This document shows positions 33,984 through 48,000 of a DNA stretch of 64,000 bases, one piece after another. Source of the DNA: Chelonoidis abingdonii (Eukaryota; Chordata; Testudines; Testudinidae); NCBI RefSeq assembly GCF_003597395.2, contig NC_133778.1, forward strand, positions 10,368,043 through 10,432,042, given 5' to 3'. Under the pieces are notes generated by a model that had not been told where the DNA came from, did no database searches, and saw nothing but the letters and a program-made list of their open reading frames with translations. Each line of letters opens with the position of its first letter. Position 1 is the first letter of the stretch. The translations under genes were made by a program, and so were the position numbers.

Positions 33984-34357
33984 TGTTACCGAAATATCGG
34001 GTCTGCCTAGCTGAGAGCCAATAACAGCCTGACAAGGATAAGGAAAAATGTTTTATTCTGCAGAAAAAGGAGAGCCTGTACCTTGGTACAAAAGACTGTC
34101 TTACACAAATTTCACAAACCTTTTATACACATTCAGACAAAGACCCTTGCGTGTTAATACTTAATTGGTAAGTGTAAAATCTCATGCTCCCCTTATCTGG
34201 GTAGTACTGACTGGTTTGGAGCAGGATTTTCCCGCTTTGAGGGAGAGGAAAAGAGATAGTGCAAGAGTTCAGGCTATTGTGTCCATGAGCAGTACTTACC
34301 CACTTCCCTACTGGCCGCTTGTAATCTATTAAGGGGGGTCAGCCAGTTTTCACAACA
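33984..34357 (-). mobile_element. Endogenous retrovirus LTR, probably a 5' LTR
   Basis: On the minus strand the 374-bp repeat starts TGTTGTGAAAACTGG and ends TTTCGGTAACA (TG...CA ends). It holds a TATA box (TATAAAAGG, 34127-34119) and an AATAAA signal (34057-34052) about 65 bp later, the U3-R-U5 layout. A diverged second copy lies at 52672-53055 in the same orientation. Leader-like sequence and a gag-like start follow at 33983-33462, so this is likely a 5' LTR rather than a solo one. No 'TGG' primer-binding site is seen directly at its end. Confidence 0.75.
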
Positions 34358-35139
34358 TTACAGTAAAATCCACAATTACAATTTAATAGATAAATCAGGC
34401 GAAGTATTGTTAAAAGCTCATAGACTACAGAAATGGCCAGAACCATTTTTTTGGAGGGAGAACACGTTAAAAAGAGAAAACTGCAACAAAGTCAATAACA
34501 AGAAGATTTTAATAATATAATAAATATTTATGGTCAAGTTGCAGTTGACTGATAATGAAATAGATGTCAGAATCTTTATTACAGAAGATGCACCTAAACT
34601 AAATAATTAAGGGTCCTTTAGAATTATGCATGTTAACCAAGAGAAGATCAGACATCCTAAACAACTCAGTTGTAATAAAAAAGTTTTAAAGGTGGAGATA
34701 ACTAGTAGGCAAATTTATCCAGCTGACTTATGAAATATTACTTTTAAAGAAAAACCTTTCCTCTGTTTTGTTTCATATAAAAGAGAGTAAATGTCAAAAC
34801 TGCATATACACATACAAAGATCTGAATGAATACTTTGAAATAAACACAAAAATATCTGAAGTGTAAGGTATTTTTCCAATTCAGATTTCTTTCTGGTCAT
34901 TGTCCCTCTCACCCTATTTAACTGTTTTTCTTTAAAAATCTCAAAGCATTGACATTACATTTTAATTGTATGAAGAGTTATGTTTTGTGGCAGCAATGAA
35001 CGAACGATTTATAGATTTCCCCTAGAAGCTTTTAGTACATTTGCAAGGTGTACAAAATCACAGTGCCAATTTTAATAGCCCATGTACTGGACGTGAAGAT
35101 CAATGTAGTGAAGGTTCTTCTCTGCATTGCCCCCACTAT

Positions 35140-35610
35140 ACCAAGGGCCTCAATGTGAAGTCCCTTGAATCTCCAGAAGCTGTGGCTCTACAGCAGTTGT
35201 GCCGCATTAGGGCCTTCCATTCCTGCAGGAAGCTAACGGATGGTGTCAGCTACTCAAGTTCTGAGCCAATGTTTCCTTTGCTCTATCTGCAGACTCAGGC
35301 TAGGAGCGCTTTGGTGGTATAGCTGTGCCAGTAAAGCACTCCTAGCATGCACGCAGTTCTAATGGCAAAGCCGGGCTTTGGTTGGTATAGCTCACTGCAT
35401 CCCTCTCCCCTCAAGTGAAATTAGTTATGCTGGCAAAACTGCACTTTTGCCACTATAACTGACCTCCACTAGTAGCTTTTGCTGACATAGCTATGATGGG
35501 TCAGGGATCACACCTCTTCACACTCCTGACTAACCCAGCTGTGCTGGCAGAAGCCTGTATTGCAGCACTGCACTGTGTCACTTTCAGTGACATCTCTGCA
35601 GCCATAGAAG
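35140..35610. mobile_element. Degraded hAT-like MITE block
   Basis: Repeated 'tatagct' modules (gtggtatagctgtgccagta, ggttggtatagctcac, gctgacatagctatg, cccagctgtgctggcagaag) in both orientations are typical of the 'tatagctatg' turtle MITE family. The termini are lost, so the limits are approximate. Confidence 0.45.
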
Positions 35611-37339
35611 CTGCAAACTAAGGCCAACATTTTCAATTTAAGCACCTAGATTAGAAGTGGCTTCATTTTAAGAACATCTGAGCATATGCAGCTACGACTG
35701 GCTTCAATGGATCAATAGCCGTACATCTGAATCAAGCCACTTTTACATTTTTATAGAAGTGGTAGTACTTTGTATCATCATGAACCGGTTCAGTCTGGCC
35801 TGACAGCATTACCGATACTCAAGACTGGATAACCAGAATTGGCTGCAGTTATGTTAGCACAAAATTGAAATTATGCTGGGTTGTTCAAGCCAGCGCATGT
35901 GGGGAGAATGCCATTTCCCTCACTATGTGTGACATTTTATTGTTTTTCTCCTTCTGATGTGGAAACTATAATACATTCCTTTGTGAAACTGAGATTGAAC
36001 TGCTGCAAAGCTCTTTAGAAAATCTATCCATAGCTGATAGCTTAAAGTTTTTGGCACAAAATATTTTTGGAAGTTTTGAAGACATTTAAAGAATGTATTG
36101 ATGTAATAGAGACAACTGGTTTGCATGAGGCATGTAGGATACTTTGCAGATCAGACACTATTTAAATAAAAGTTACATTATAAAGATTTGTCAGTCCTTT
36201 CAGTAGTTACATGTTTTATTTATAAAATTTGATTCATCCTTGTGATTCTAAAATTCATATTCATGTGCCAAAGAATGAAGAGCCGTTGCCTTAGAAATTC
36301 CTCCACAGAAGAGAAACATTTATCATTTGCATCAACATTACAAATAATTTTGCATTCCAAAAGTTGTGTGAAATGGTAATGAAAACACCATGAGTGTCTG
36401 ATATTCAGATGAACCAGAAGATGCTACAACTAACCTAACTTGGCATCAGTTACTGGACAATCATTTTAGGCTCTCTTCTCATCAAATGATTTCTGTATGT
36501 TTGGGTAGAAAAGCCTTAAACAAAAAAGAAAATAAAACCCACAACCAGCCTGCTGAAGAACCCAAATCTGACTGAAGTAGTAATGGTGCTCAGATAGTAT
36601 TTAGAATGGATGCTTTGGCAACTCACAACTTACATAGTGTGATTGTGCCCCAGTCTATTCAGTGACTATAGAACACAATGACGATCTAACTGAACTGAAC
36701 ATTGAGAGAACACTGATCTTTGACACAGAGAAGAGTTCTAATGGGGAAGCTAACAACCCCATAATGTCTCATCTATACAGAAACAATTCCTTATTTGTTG
36801 ATGCTTTCATAACCAACATAACCATGCAGTTAGAGAATAACAGTCAGACATATCATCTGTCACATGTCTCAACCTACTCTGACCCACCCAATGACCACAG
36901 TAGGAAACCAACTACCTCTCTTGCCTGCTGCTGTCTATTATAGTGGCATTTTAAGCTGTTTGAGCAACATTCTGAGCATCCTGATGAGGGTAGGAAACAC
37001 ACAGTTCTTATTGACGTTATCTTCAGATCTCTCATACAATCAAAGAGGTTACCTATGCCGAATGAACACAAGCAAAGTGTGTACAGCCCATTCTTCACTC
37101 CTCAAGTTCATACACCTTTGACTTGCAGTCCCCTTCTCAGGGAAGAAGCACAACTTGTGCTGAACGTTTTTTTTGGAACCCCTTTTGTGAATTACTTTCC
37201 TTCTCGCTGTTTGCTATGGGTTTGTAATAAAAGTGTGCCCAAATATTTTTCTGAGATCTGTTTGATACACTGAATGGTTGAGTCCTGAGCAAACATTTTA
37301 ATCTGTTTTACTGACAGACAACTTTCCCATGTCCTCCTT

Positions 37340-37523
37340 TTATCCAATACTCAGATATTCTTTTTTGACGCATAAGCATCAACACATGTAATTGAGTTCA
37401 AAGCAGCAAGTGGTACCAATCTGTCCAGTGCACACACAGAGGAGAGAATACCTGAAGCGATGTCACTTGGACTACTATACAGAGTTGTCTAGCTAAACCC
37501 TAGTGTGTGTAAACCAGGCCTTA
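37340..37523. mobile_element. MITE fragment with 'ctggtttacac' end
   Basis: The right end reads gtgtgtgtaaaccaggcctta, the complement of taaggcctggtttacac, a terminus of the same broad MITE group as 13281-13528. The left end is not recognisable. Confidence 0.35.
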
Positions 37524-39962
37524 AAGTCAAGACAGCCATGAACCAGTATGTACGCAACACGTATGACATATGCTAATATACAGAAATAACTTAGTTTCCA
37601 AAACTAAATTTATCTAAACAAGAGTTTTCTAATGCAAAATAAGAGCTTCAATTTATATAAAGATCTGTCTCTCTTGGCGTTTCAGCTGTTATCTGGACAA
37701 AGCTCACATCTGCAAAGCTTTAAATCAACTTTACTGAACTAGAAGAGTAAAGTTCCATCCATAGTTACGTTTATGAAAGAAGGGTCACAGTATAATCTCT
37801 CTTATGTATATCCATTAGCACAGTTAGCAGATACGCTACTATCATGTTTACTGCACTTTAAGCTCATTAGAAAAGGGTTTTAAAGTGTGCAGTATGCACG
37901 TGCAGCACAAAAGAGGGAAGAGTTAGAAAAAACCATAAGGATGTACGAAAAATAACCAGTTCATTAAACTGGGAGCTTTACCAGTCAAAATCCAAATACC
38001 TATTTTCATTTGCAGTTGCTAAAATTCCTATGGAAAAACACCATGCACAGTAGGTAATTCTACAGAGGAAGAGAAGGACCTATTGTAATAAATATTATTG
38101 GGATAAACTAATGCAATATGACCGTCAAGGTGAACGTTTACTGAAAGAAGGCCTTTGCCCTCAATGTGAGGGTTTAAAACTGTAATGATACAAAATACTG
38201 CAACTGAACATAATTTCAATAAGAAAACAAAATGTCTGAAAACCTTTAAAATCAAGTTCAATTCTAGCATGTGAAGATTTGAAACATTAAAACAAGTCTT
38301 TAAACTAAAAGACCAAACTCTTCTGTTGTAGAGTTGATGATAAAAAAATGGAGCTTTAAAATCCAATACAATTATTTTATGGAGTGTAGGTAATTCCAGT
38401 GCCAAAAAAACCTATAATCAGAAACAAAGGCTCTGAATATGAAATCGAATCTTGGACATATGAAAATATCTGAAGATTCTACTTCTATATCCTCAGCTAG
38501 CTCCAATAAAGGCCTCTCAGTTTGGCATTCCCTCCCTAGCCCTTCTAGTCTCCTCCAGAAATGTCTCAGAGAATAATCTGATGGGCTAACACATAGTAAA
38601 TACAAAAGTAAAGACACCACTGTGGTCTATCAGCTGTGGTTATTTGATCTTCGTGCTGGGGAAAAGCCCAAATCAGATTAATCACACAAAACCCTTTTGG
38701 AGGTTCACAGAAAATCAGCCAGACAGAAATGGTTATCATTTGCCTGTGGATTCCTTCAGGTGATGTGTAACTGCGACTCCACATGCTACCACTGTAGCAT
38801 GAAGCCTAGACTTTAAGCCACTGAGATAGTTCCAAACTCCATATTTCCTGTGGTGGTTGCACAGGACAAGAGGGAAAGTCTACACGATCCAAAACTGTCA
38901 CTAGTATTCTTGGACTTACTGAAAAATTAAAAAAACTAGGTTGGTTGTATACAAGCAGTGGGTTCATATGAACACAAAATGCAGGTTTCAATTCCATAGA
39001 TACCATTACTGGTTGATTTTAATTACAAGAGTTCCTCATCCTCACCAAATCTTAAAGTCACTTTTAAAAGAAAAAAGGGAAATAACTCCATTCAGTTTTC
39101 CACAGTATATGCATGTTTCCGGGCAGCTTGATAAAGAGGGCAAAAAATCCAAGGGCCTGCTGAAATATAGGCCTTTAAGAGGAATTTTCACATGCCCAGA
39201 CATTTTTTCAAATAATGTGCTTCAGCAGCTATTTTCTTTTGCTATTACTGCAGGTACTGTGAAAGGCCACCACCTTTCCCCAAACTCGTCTCCTTTTAAT
39301 TTGATCCTCTAGTAAAGTCATAATCTTGTGTTTGTGACATTAATTTTTTTCCATGGAATCATTGTGATGTCAGAAATTCAGCATTATAATTGCAAGATCA
39401 TGTAGAAGTGTAAAATGGACAGTGGGGGGAGAAAATCCTGTTTAATATCTTCAAAAACTAGCGTATGTCGCAGAAAATAATTTTTTAGAAGTTAAACTCT
39501 AAAGAGGGAGCAAAGGTGATAATTTAAGACAACATTTTCGGAAAAGCAGTTAATAGGGTACATGTATTTGGAGCAGCAGGTATAAGAAATATATGCGTTT
39601 TCAATTCATTACATACTCCTGCTTTTGTAAATCTGGAAAATTTAATCAATCATTTAAGAGGCACTTACATGCCTAGACCTCAATTATCATTAAAGAAAGC
39701 TTACAGGAACACAGCTTTCTATTGGTGCTGTAACAGCAATTAGTATGCAATACTGAGAATTAAGGATTAGGTCCTGAAAAAAGGTCAGAAAAATTTGTGC
39801 CTACAAGAGCCTGTTTAACAAAATCATGTTAATGTCTTTCTTTGTAATTACATCATGACAAAAAATGCACAACCATTGGTGGTAAAAACCCCCAAACCAA
39901 AACACTAACACCCTGATCAGTGTGGAAGCATGATGTTGGTTGCAAGCAAGGTTCCTTTACAG

Positions 39963-40466
39963 CAGTGGTTCTCAAACATATTTGATTGGGCCTCCCTTCT
40001 TTGTGTCTGTAGTCGTTTATCCCCACAAGTACATATATCACCTCCCAGCTCTGAAAGCAGAATGGAGAACAGTGGCTGCTGGCTGGGCACCCAGCTCTGA
40101 AGGCAGTGCCATGCCAACAGCAGCAGCAGAGAAGTAAGGGGGGCAAAGTGAAAACTGGTATTTGCCAATATCACTTTCCCGCTGCCTCCACGTGAGGGAT
40201 GGGGGTGGGATGGGGAGGAAGGAGGAGAGCCTAAGATCGGGCTACCTCCTGGTGAGGAATTGAGGGGAGGGCAGAAGGAGAGCCTGAGATGTGGGGCTCC
40301 GGCTGTCCCCTTTATCCCTGCCTCCTGGGTGTGCACAGCCCTCATGCACAAACTCCAGCCACCTGGAACTGACAGCCAGAGCTCTTAAAAAAATACACCA
40401 AAACACACAACTCTCACTTTCCTTGGCACATTCCCACCCCTCCCTTGGGAGGCTTGAGAACTGCTG
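39963..40466. mobile_element. hAT-like element with 'ttctcaa' termini
   Basis: Starts cagtggttctcaaac and ends with the complement of cagcagttctcaagc (11 of 13 at the tips). It is about 500 bp, G/C-rich in the middle, with duplicated motifs (cccagctctgaaagcag / cccagctctgaaggcag about 50 bp apart, ggagagcctaagat / ggagagcctgagat). No clear 8-bp target duplication. It is non-coding. Confidence 0.6.
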
Positions 40467-40726
40467 TTGAGAAGCCCAGTTTGTTAAAGGGTGAGTGTTT
40501 TTATTTGCAACTCCCTCCACCTCCATTTTTATAAAGATAGTTACAGATTATCTAACAAAGCCTCCAAGAGCTTTAACAAAATTACTTAGCCTGGGATTAC
40601 ATAGATTTGTTTTTATCCATCCCTGGCCTCCATTTCCTGTTCGAAAACAGGAGCTGGTGGAGGGAAATATCAGAGCAATAGCAACGACCAGACAGGTAAA
40701 TGACCTAGATACTAGCAGTGGAGAAT

Positions 40727-40880
40727 CAAATTTTCAAAAGATGACAGCACACAGTAGCTCTCCTTTGGATGCCTTAATAAGTGATTGAATTTTTTTTCAA
40801 AGTGGCAGCACCCAGAAACTAACACTGAGAATAGGAGTTACTGGCTGCTGAAACAGTATTTGAAAATCTGGCCAATTTAC
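40727..40880. repeat. Palindromic MITE-like repeat
   Basis: Begins near caaattttcaaaag and ends near gtatttgaaaatctgg, an inverted pair. The middle holds gtggcagcacccagaaac and ggctgctg, the foldback family related to 3765-3910. Confidence 0.35.
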
Positions 40881-43135
40881 TTAGGTGCTGAAATTGGAGC
40901 TGGGCTCTTCAGAAAATCCAGCCTGAAACATGAACACTGGGCACTTCTGACATCTCATCCACATGTAATAAGGTAGTTTGACAAAACTTCCCTAATAATA
41001 AAATACTGTTTCTGATAAAGTGAAACTGAACCAAGTTCTTACTTCTCTCCCCTCACCTGACAAAAGAAACTGAATGTTTGCTAGTGACTTCCCAGGACAA
41101 ATTTTGAAAGAAGCATTAAATAAACTACCTTTAAAGACAGAAGCCTCACTCTTAAAGGGCTCAGGGCTTCTGCTTACTGGGATATACAAGGGGTGGGAGG
41201 GAAGAACAAGACAGACAGTCTTTCTTTTACAGCTACATTAAAAAATAAATAAAAATCTAGAACCAAGTTACCTATCTTCTTGTATCATGCAAATTGCCTA
41301 GAAAAAAGCTTGCTAGGTGAGTATTTAATCATTCACTTCTCATTTCGTGTGTGTGTGTTTTGCTGCAGAGGTCCAGGACTGACAGTCGCCAAAATCATAT
41401 CCAACTTTTATTATAAAAGCTAAGGGTAGAAAAAAAAAAAACACAATAGCTTTCTAAAGGAACAGCAACACCAATGCTGACATTTCAGCTACACAACTGA
41501 GACACACACCAAACATGGGAACATTTCTTCTTAAAATTGAAATGTTTCATTTTGGATAAATGGAGAAGTAAAATTTGGGTTTGTCAGTATTGATAATTCC
41601 TTTACTCTCAGCTATATACAAAGACTCTAGTTCTATAACAGGATTCTATTTTATAATCACAACCGCATTTATAGTCCTCAGGACCAAATTATAACCTATC
41701 TGTGGATTTTCTTTTCTCCATAGCCAATCACATTTTTGAATCCTAAATATTTTTAATCTCATCTAAAAATATTACTTGGAACTTGAAGTGCCCTGAAATT
41801 CTGTACCTGTTACCACTTATAATAATTTGCATTAATTAACCATGTTAAATTGATTGCCTCTAATGTAGGAAAGGAAGATTTTTTTCTTTCAGTAGTTAAA
41901 TGACAAAAATATCTGTAGACCATCTGATAGGACACAGATGAAAGACCTGAGGGTATTCTTTATTTTTTTAATTATATATAAGATGCCCTCAACTTCAATA
42001 GTGTGTTATCAGACAGACGTTTCTTTTATCTAAGAAACTAGAGATAAGGCTCTCAGTAGAGCTCATCATTACTTCAGCTGAGAAGTGAGTGCAGGGTGGC
42101 GGGGGCAGAGGCCACTGCAGAACAATACAAGGCAATCCTACTCTATAGTGCCCCAAGGAGAACACAGTCAAAAATCTAAACCTTCTACATGGCAGCGTGA
42201 AGCACTCAATACAAGGCTATTTGAATCGTTTCCAGTTTTGTAGTTTTTAATTTTCTTTTAACCCCACAATGTTAAAACTCAGGATTATTGCCTTGCCAAA
42301 CATTGCTGGGAATTTTTAGGAGTGGGTAAAGGGGGAGGGAAGGAAGCGTTGATATACTGATATAGCCATATCTGCAGTAAGAGATTTATCTGAAAGTGTA
42401 AAAAAAGGAAGATTTTTGTAAACTTGCTGTATCTGAACAGAAAACCTTTAACTGTAATAGATATGCTAATGTCAACTTTAATGTTACTGTTTTTGAGGTT
42501 TTCATTGCAGACATTTATTTTTCTGTATTGTGCATGCCATATTTGAAGGTTACATATTCTCTGACAGATGTATCCTCATCTATTGCCTTGCCACGTTAGA
42601 AAAGAAAGCTAGTATGTCTCAGGAAATTAGAAAATAAATTAGACAAAGGCAACAATTCAAGCAAGCAGCACAGAGATGTAAGTCGTGAATTCAAGGCCAT
42701 TGACAAGCCCTCAGCAGGAAACAGGTTGATAACATGAAATACCAAGTCCCATGACTTATCAATACAATTAACAAATACCAAGCTATTTCCATTGCCTTCA
42801 AGCCAGATATTACACAACATCTCTTCAGTAAACATCAAGTTACATTTTGTTTCATCTCCATTCATTTATGCAAGATTATGTTGGACAATTTTAAAAACAT
42901 CATTAACAGCTTCCTTCTCTCTCCATATTGTAATTAGCCCTTTCTTCCTTACATAGTGTAGCAAGATATGAATGACATTCTCACTTGAAGACGTGCTTTA
43001 GTCTTGCAGGGATATTGTAATACATGTAGATGTGACAGGCTGAATTAGAAGGAGGACAGTTTATTTACAGTATTGTGTGGAAAAATCAGTGCAATACAAT
43101 CAGAGCAAAATCAGAGCGAAGTGCTGAATGTGGTC

Positions 43136-43380
43136 TTTTATTTCAGGAGTTCTCAATCTTTTTTTTCCCTTGCACCCCCCAGACATACTACTCCACAGGC
43201 CACCTGTGCCACAACTATTTTTCAGTCCTGCTCTAGCTTCAGCCCCACTGCAATGGGACTTCAGCTTTCTGTCCTGAGCCTCAGCCAGTCTAACACCGGC
43301 CCTGCTTGGTAGACCCCTGGAACCTGCCTATGGATCCTCAGGAGGCTGCGCACCCTCTATTAAGAATTGTGGTTTTATTT
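43136..43380. mobile_element. hAT MITE with perfect 8-bp TSD
   Basis: The body at 43144-43372 (229 bp) is flanked by the identical octamer TTTTATTT (43136-43143, 43373-43380). The termini caggagttctcaat and, inverted, ccacaattcttaat are decayed but alignable. The 'ttctcaa' end relates it to 39963-40466. It is non-coding. Confidence 0.75.
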
Positions 43381-44234
43381 CAAATGGGAATTGAGATTCT
43401 TATTCTGCAAGGTCCTAAGCACCTTCAATGAGGTCTACGAATACATTTCCAACATGCAAGTAGTACAGCCCTTGTAGTTCGATTCTTGCCATTGTTTGAT
43501 AAAGGTGTTTGCCCTCCTCAGAACATTAAGAAAAAGTCATGTTTATGACTATCTAAATATTGTGCGTTATGGCACTAAATCAGACACAAGGAAGTTTTAT
43601 TACTTGTTTTCATTCCCCACCCCCGCCCCAGATTTGGCTTGTTACATTATTATGATGCTATTCATCCAGCATTTAAAGAACCAACCCTAAAAGCAGACAA
43701 ATATTTTTGTTGCTTTTCTGCTTTTGTAAAATTTCAAAACACCTAACAGGTGTAACTTCCCATGCTGGGACGTTACTGAATTAGGACATATGTTAAGGAT
43801 GACAATGGGCTTTTTGAGATGGAATTTGGTATTCACCTTGGGAAAGGATATTGGTAGAAGATGGAAAGGGGAAAAACTGCAGAGATAACAGAGATAACTG
43901 GCAGAGGTAACAAGGAAGCTGAATTCCCCAATACATCTAGCAGAGATGGTAGCAAGCGGGAAGGCAGTTTTAAAATGACAATAACTATAACAAAGTCTTC
44001 CCTTGGAGCTCAACAGGAGGCCCCATTAAAGCCTGAAGAACCAAAGAACCTGTGGGACTGCTGGAACAGATCGCTAACAAAACAGAGAGAAAAAGTCTCA
44101 ACATCCGGATGAATACCATATCCTGATCCATGGTGGATCAATAGTTTGCAAAGACAACTGAGGAATGGCCAAAGAGTGCACTAACCTTTTAAGAACCTTT
44201 GTTAATTCTGCTAGTAGAGAGAATATATTCATAT

Positions 44235-45008
44235 TCTGGACAGTCAAACATCCATTAAAGACAAATACAAACTACTACACTTAAGAGGGGAAAAAAAATC
44301 AAATTGCACAATTATAAAATGGGGAACAACTGGCTAGGCAGTAGTAATGTTGAAAATGACCTGGAGGTTATAAATTGTATGAGAGTCACAAACTGAATAC
44401 GAGTTGAAAATGGGATGTAGTGGCGAAAAAAGCAAATATTGTTCTAGGGTATATTAACAGGACTGTCATATGTAAGTCACAGGAGGTAATTGTCCTGCTC
44501 CACTTGGCACTAATGAGACCTCTGCTCGAGTACTATATCCAGTTCTAGGAACCATCCTTTGAGAAACATGTAGATAAACTGGAGAAATCCAAAGGAGAGT
44601 AACAAAAATAATCCAAGTTTTAGAAAACTTGACCTCCGAGGAAAGTTATTATAAGAAGCGGACATGTTTAATGTTGAGAAAAGAAAACTGAGGGGGAACA
44701 ATCTTCAAATATGTTAAGGGTCGTTACAAAGAAGATTATAGTCAATTGTTCTCTCCATCTACTGAAGGCAAAACAAGTAGTAATTGGCTTAATCTGCAGC
44801 AAATGAGATTTAAGTGAGATTAGGAAAAAACCTTCTACTTGTAAGGATAATGAAGTACTGGAATAGGCTTCTAAAGGAGATTTTGGAACCCCCATCATCT
44901 GAAAACAGGTTAGACAAACACCAGTCAGGGATGGTCCTGCCATGGCATAGGGGGATAGACTAGATGACCTCATGAGGGCTCTTCCAGCCCTATATTTCTA
45001 GGATTCAT
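44235..45008 (+). pseudogene. CR1 ORF2 C-terminus and complete 3' end
   Basis: Starts within ORF2 (actactacacttaagagggg) and continues to the CR1 3' terminus (ctagatgacctcatgagggc, ttccagccctatatttctag). The coding part is badly shifted; motifs related to the 'LEYCxQF' and 'VQRRAT' boxes can be traced near 44525 and 44590. It carries the 3' tail that LINE RT recognises. 5' truncation is typical of CR1. Confidence 0.8.
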
Positions 45009-48000
45009 TTATTCCCACATAACCTTATTTGAAAGAACTGTAGAAGGGAGTTCAGTAGGAAGGGGACTTTAAGTAAAAGACATTTTAAAGGCATGCTGTG
45101 TTGAAATTATGAGTTAAAACATTTATTTTTCAGAATATTTTATATTCTGAGACTGGATTTCCAGCTGCCTTGAGTCATCACTAACTTTTAAACAATTGAA
45201 CTTGAAAAATAAAATAGTTAACTGACTAATATGCACTTTTAAATCAAGTTTCAGTCTCAAAATTCTTCATATACAGTTAGGCACTTCTCTATACATTTCA
45301 GAACACTATACTCAGAAAAGTGGAGAAAAGCTCTCTTATGGTGAATTTTATTTATTACTCTTACAGTTTTACCTTCTCGATGATTTATGGAATAACAGTG
45401 GGTCAAAATTAATATAATCAACAGTGAAGGCACATACTATTATTAGCATACAAATATGTTACATATTAGGAAAACATTGCTGGTGATTAGATTACAGTAC
45501 TCTCATATGCTCTTGTTTACTTTGCAAAATAATTCATTTCAACTGCAATCATCATTTCCTCCACAAACCTAATTATCTTAGCGCTGTGACTGAAGATGTG
45601 AGACTGAGTTACTTGTGAATAAACAATTCCCAGAAAAGACAAACCAAAAAGTTTTAAATAAAATAAGTTAATGCACACCAAAGGAATGAAAAACATTATC
45701 TTGATATCCCATATGCCGCTTTGCCTTTTATGATGGTCATGAAATATTGTCTTCCATGTTCTAATAGGATCACTATGCATTTCTGACATTAATAAAAGAC
45801 AAAAAGCATTACAGACTTTCCACTCAGACATCTAAAATACTATACAACAGATATTTTCAAGCTTCAATTCTTCCATTGTCACTTAATATGCAAATCCTAA
45901 ATGGAGACTGTAAATGCTGTCAGACATCCAACGTGTCTAAAGTTGTTTTTTTTTTTTTTAAACTACTGCTATGAAATTCCTTATAACTCGACATATAGGT
46001 GTGTTCTTCATTTTTTAAATGCTCTCCATATATTTAATAGGGAAAACCAACTATGAAAAAATTAGGTAGTGAGCATGCAATACCTTAGATTAAAATGTAG
46101 CCAAGAACAAATGAGACATTGTCAGGCTACAAACTTCCACTTCCTACCCTCCCTCTCTCTCTCAAAAAAGAGATACCTACCCTGCTACCCCTAAAGGCTT
46201 CCTAAACACTAAGGTTCTGATCCTGTACCTAGAACTCTGTGAGTAGAGCCTGTACCTGCATGGTTTTCAATGCAAGATTGGTTCGTACGGCATATATCAT
46301 ATTCAAATTGAATAAAGAGAAGGGACAATGAAAATAATGAATAGAACATTACAAATTAATAATTATTTTATTCAGACTTTACATAAGCCTCAAATTAATG
46401 GCAGAATTCCAATCCAGATAGCTCAAAAGAGAAAAATAAATCAGAGGGGTTAATTTAATAAAAAACTAATGTCTATGCTCCATTCAACATCACATATTAC
46501 AGTGTAGCAACTGAACAATAGTTGATCTAATTGTTTTAACTGATCAGCACATCCAATATTTAACTGAAGAATTAGATTATTAGTAAATAAACATACTTCA
46601 GCCCGAAGTCATTTCCAAATGCCCCTCTTTCATTAATTTAAAGTGGTGTTGTTTGGAGGGTGGAGACGAAGGAAGCTGATGTCTTGTCTGATTATAAGAA
46701 AGATGCACTGTAGACAGCTAACACATAAGTTAACTACTATTTCCCACTAATTATCACAATCCTAACAGGTGGCTGGTGACTGTAGGAGTAAGCACCAATC
46801 AGTTTTCATGTTAGTTTCACTTTATACATCTCTTAAGAAAACATCAATCTGCACTCTAGATCACCTTCATATTGAGGGATTTCATTATAGGATCGGCCAC
46901 AAATCCACAGAAATCAATGGTTCTTTCCAGTGACATCAGTACATTTTGGACTAGACCCACAGAGATTTGGTATGCATATTTTCTCCTCTAAAGACAAAAC
47001 TCAATATCAACCTCATAACATTAAAAAGACTTATATTTTACTGTTTCAAAGCTCAGGGAGGAAAAAAAGCTGTACTATTAACATGTAGACTACCTACCCA
47101 AAAGAGTACTTTAATGATTTAAGCTATTAGTATTTTTAGCACCTAGAGATATGGTTGACAGCTTCATAGTATCATGACAAGAACGTGCTCCAAAGGGCTT
47201 CTAATTTTTAAAGTTCTGATGTGACAAGAAGTGACAGTAACAAACAACATTGGCTACAGGGAGTGGTAGGAAAAGGGTTACAGTAAGATCATGTGCTTAC
47301 TGTGAATAAATTTGTTTTTGTTCATACTAAAAGATCAAACAGAAAAATTGATAATCAGAGCCATTTCCCTCATATAAACTGTATTTAAATCCTGAATATA
47401 ATTTATTATTCTTTTGCCTAGGAAAGGCTTCAATCACTGACTCAATGTATTGTAACACATGCATTTACATCCATACTGTGCTTTTCATACAGATGCATCA
47501 AAGAAGATTTCATGTTAAAACAGATGCAGTTTAATGCAAAATAATCTACTTTAGCTAAATTATATCTAATGAGGAAAACTAATCTCAAAAGGTAGTCACT
47601 GAAAAAAGATCAAGAAATAACTATGTTTGAACACACTTATCTCTGTTTCAAATGCTTTTCTTCTTCAATTGGAACCAACAATTGGATTTTCAAGGGAAAC
47701 TTTAAAACCCTAAGAGTTGCTATGCCCCTCCTATGTATGAACAGAGACATAACAAGCCAGGAGACAAAAGTATAGCTAGCTCTGATGTTATTTAAGGAAC
47801 ATCTTTAGTACAATCAAATTTCAGTGATACACAGTCAGCAACCTGCAGTACCTATTTGTTTGTGGGCATTATTAGTCATAATTTAACTTACGAGCTAATA
47901 CTTCCAGTTACTTATGTTTATTCTGCATACTCCTTGCATTTGATGATGAGGACTATCATCATCATCACCTCTTCATCAAGTAACGAGCAGACTTGAACAG

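Noticed and set aside
38028..38405. A 125-codon minus-strand frame in the UBE2F intron.
   Set aside because: A/T-rich hydrophobic translation without a domain; looks like chance.
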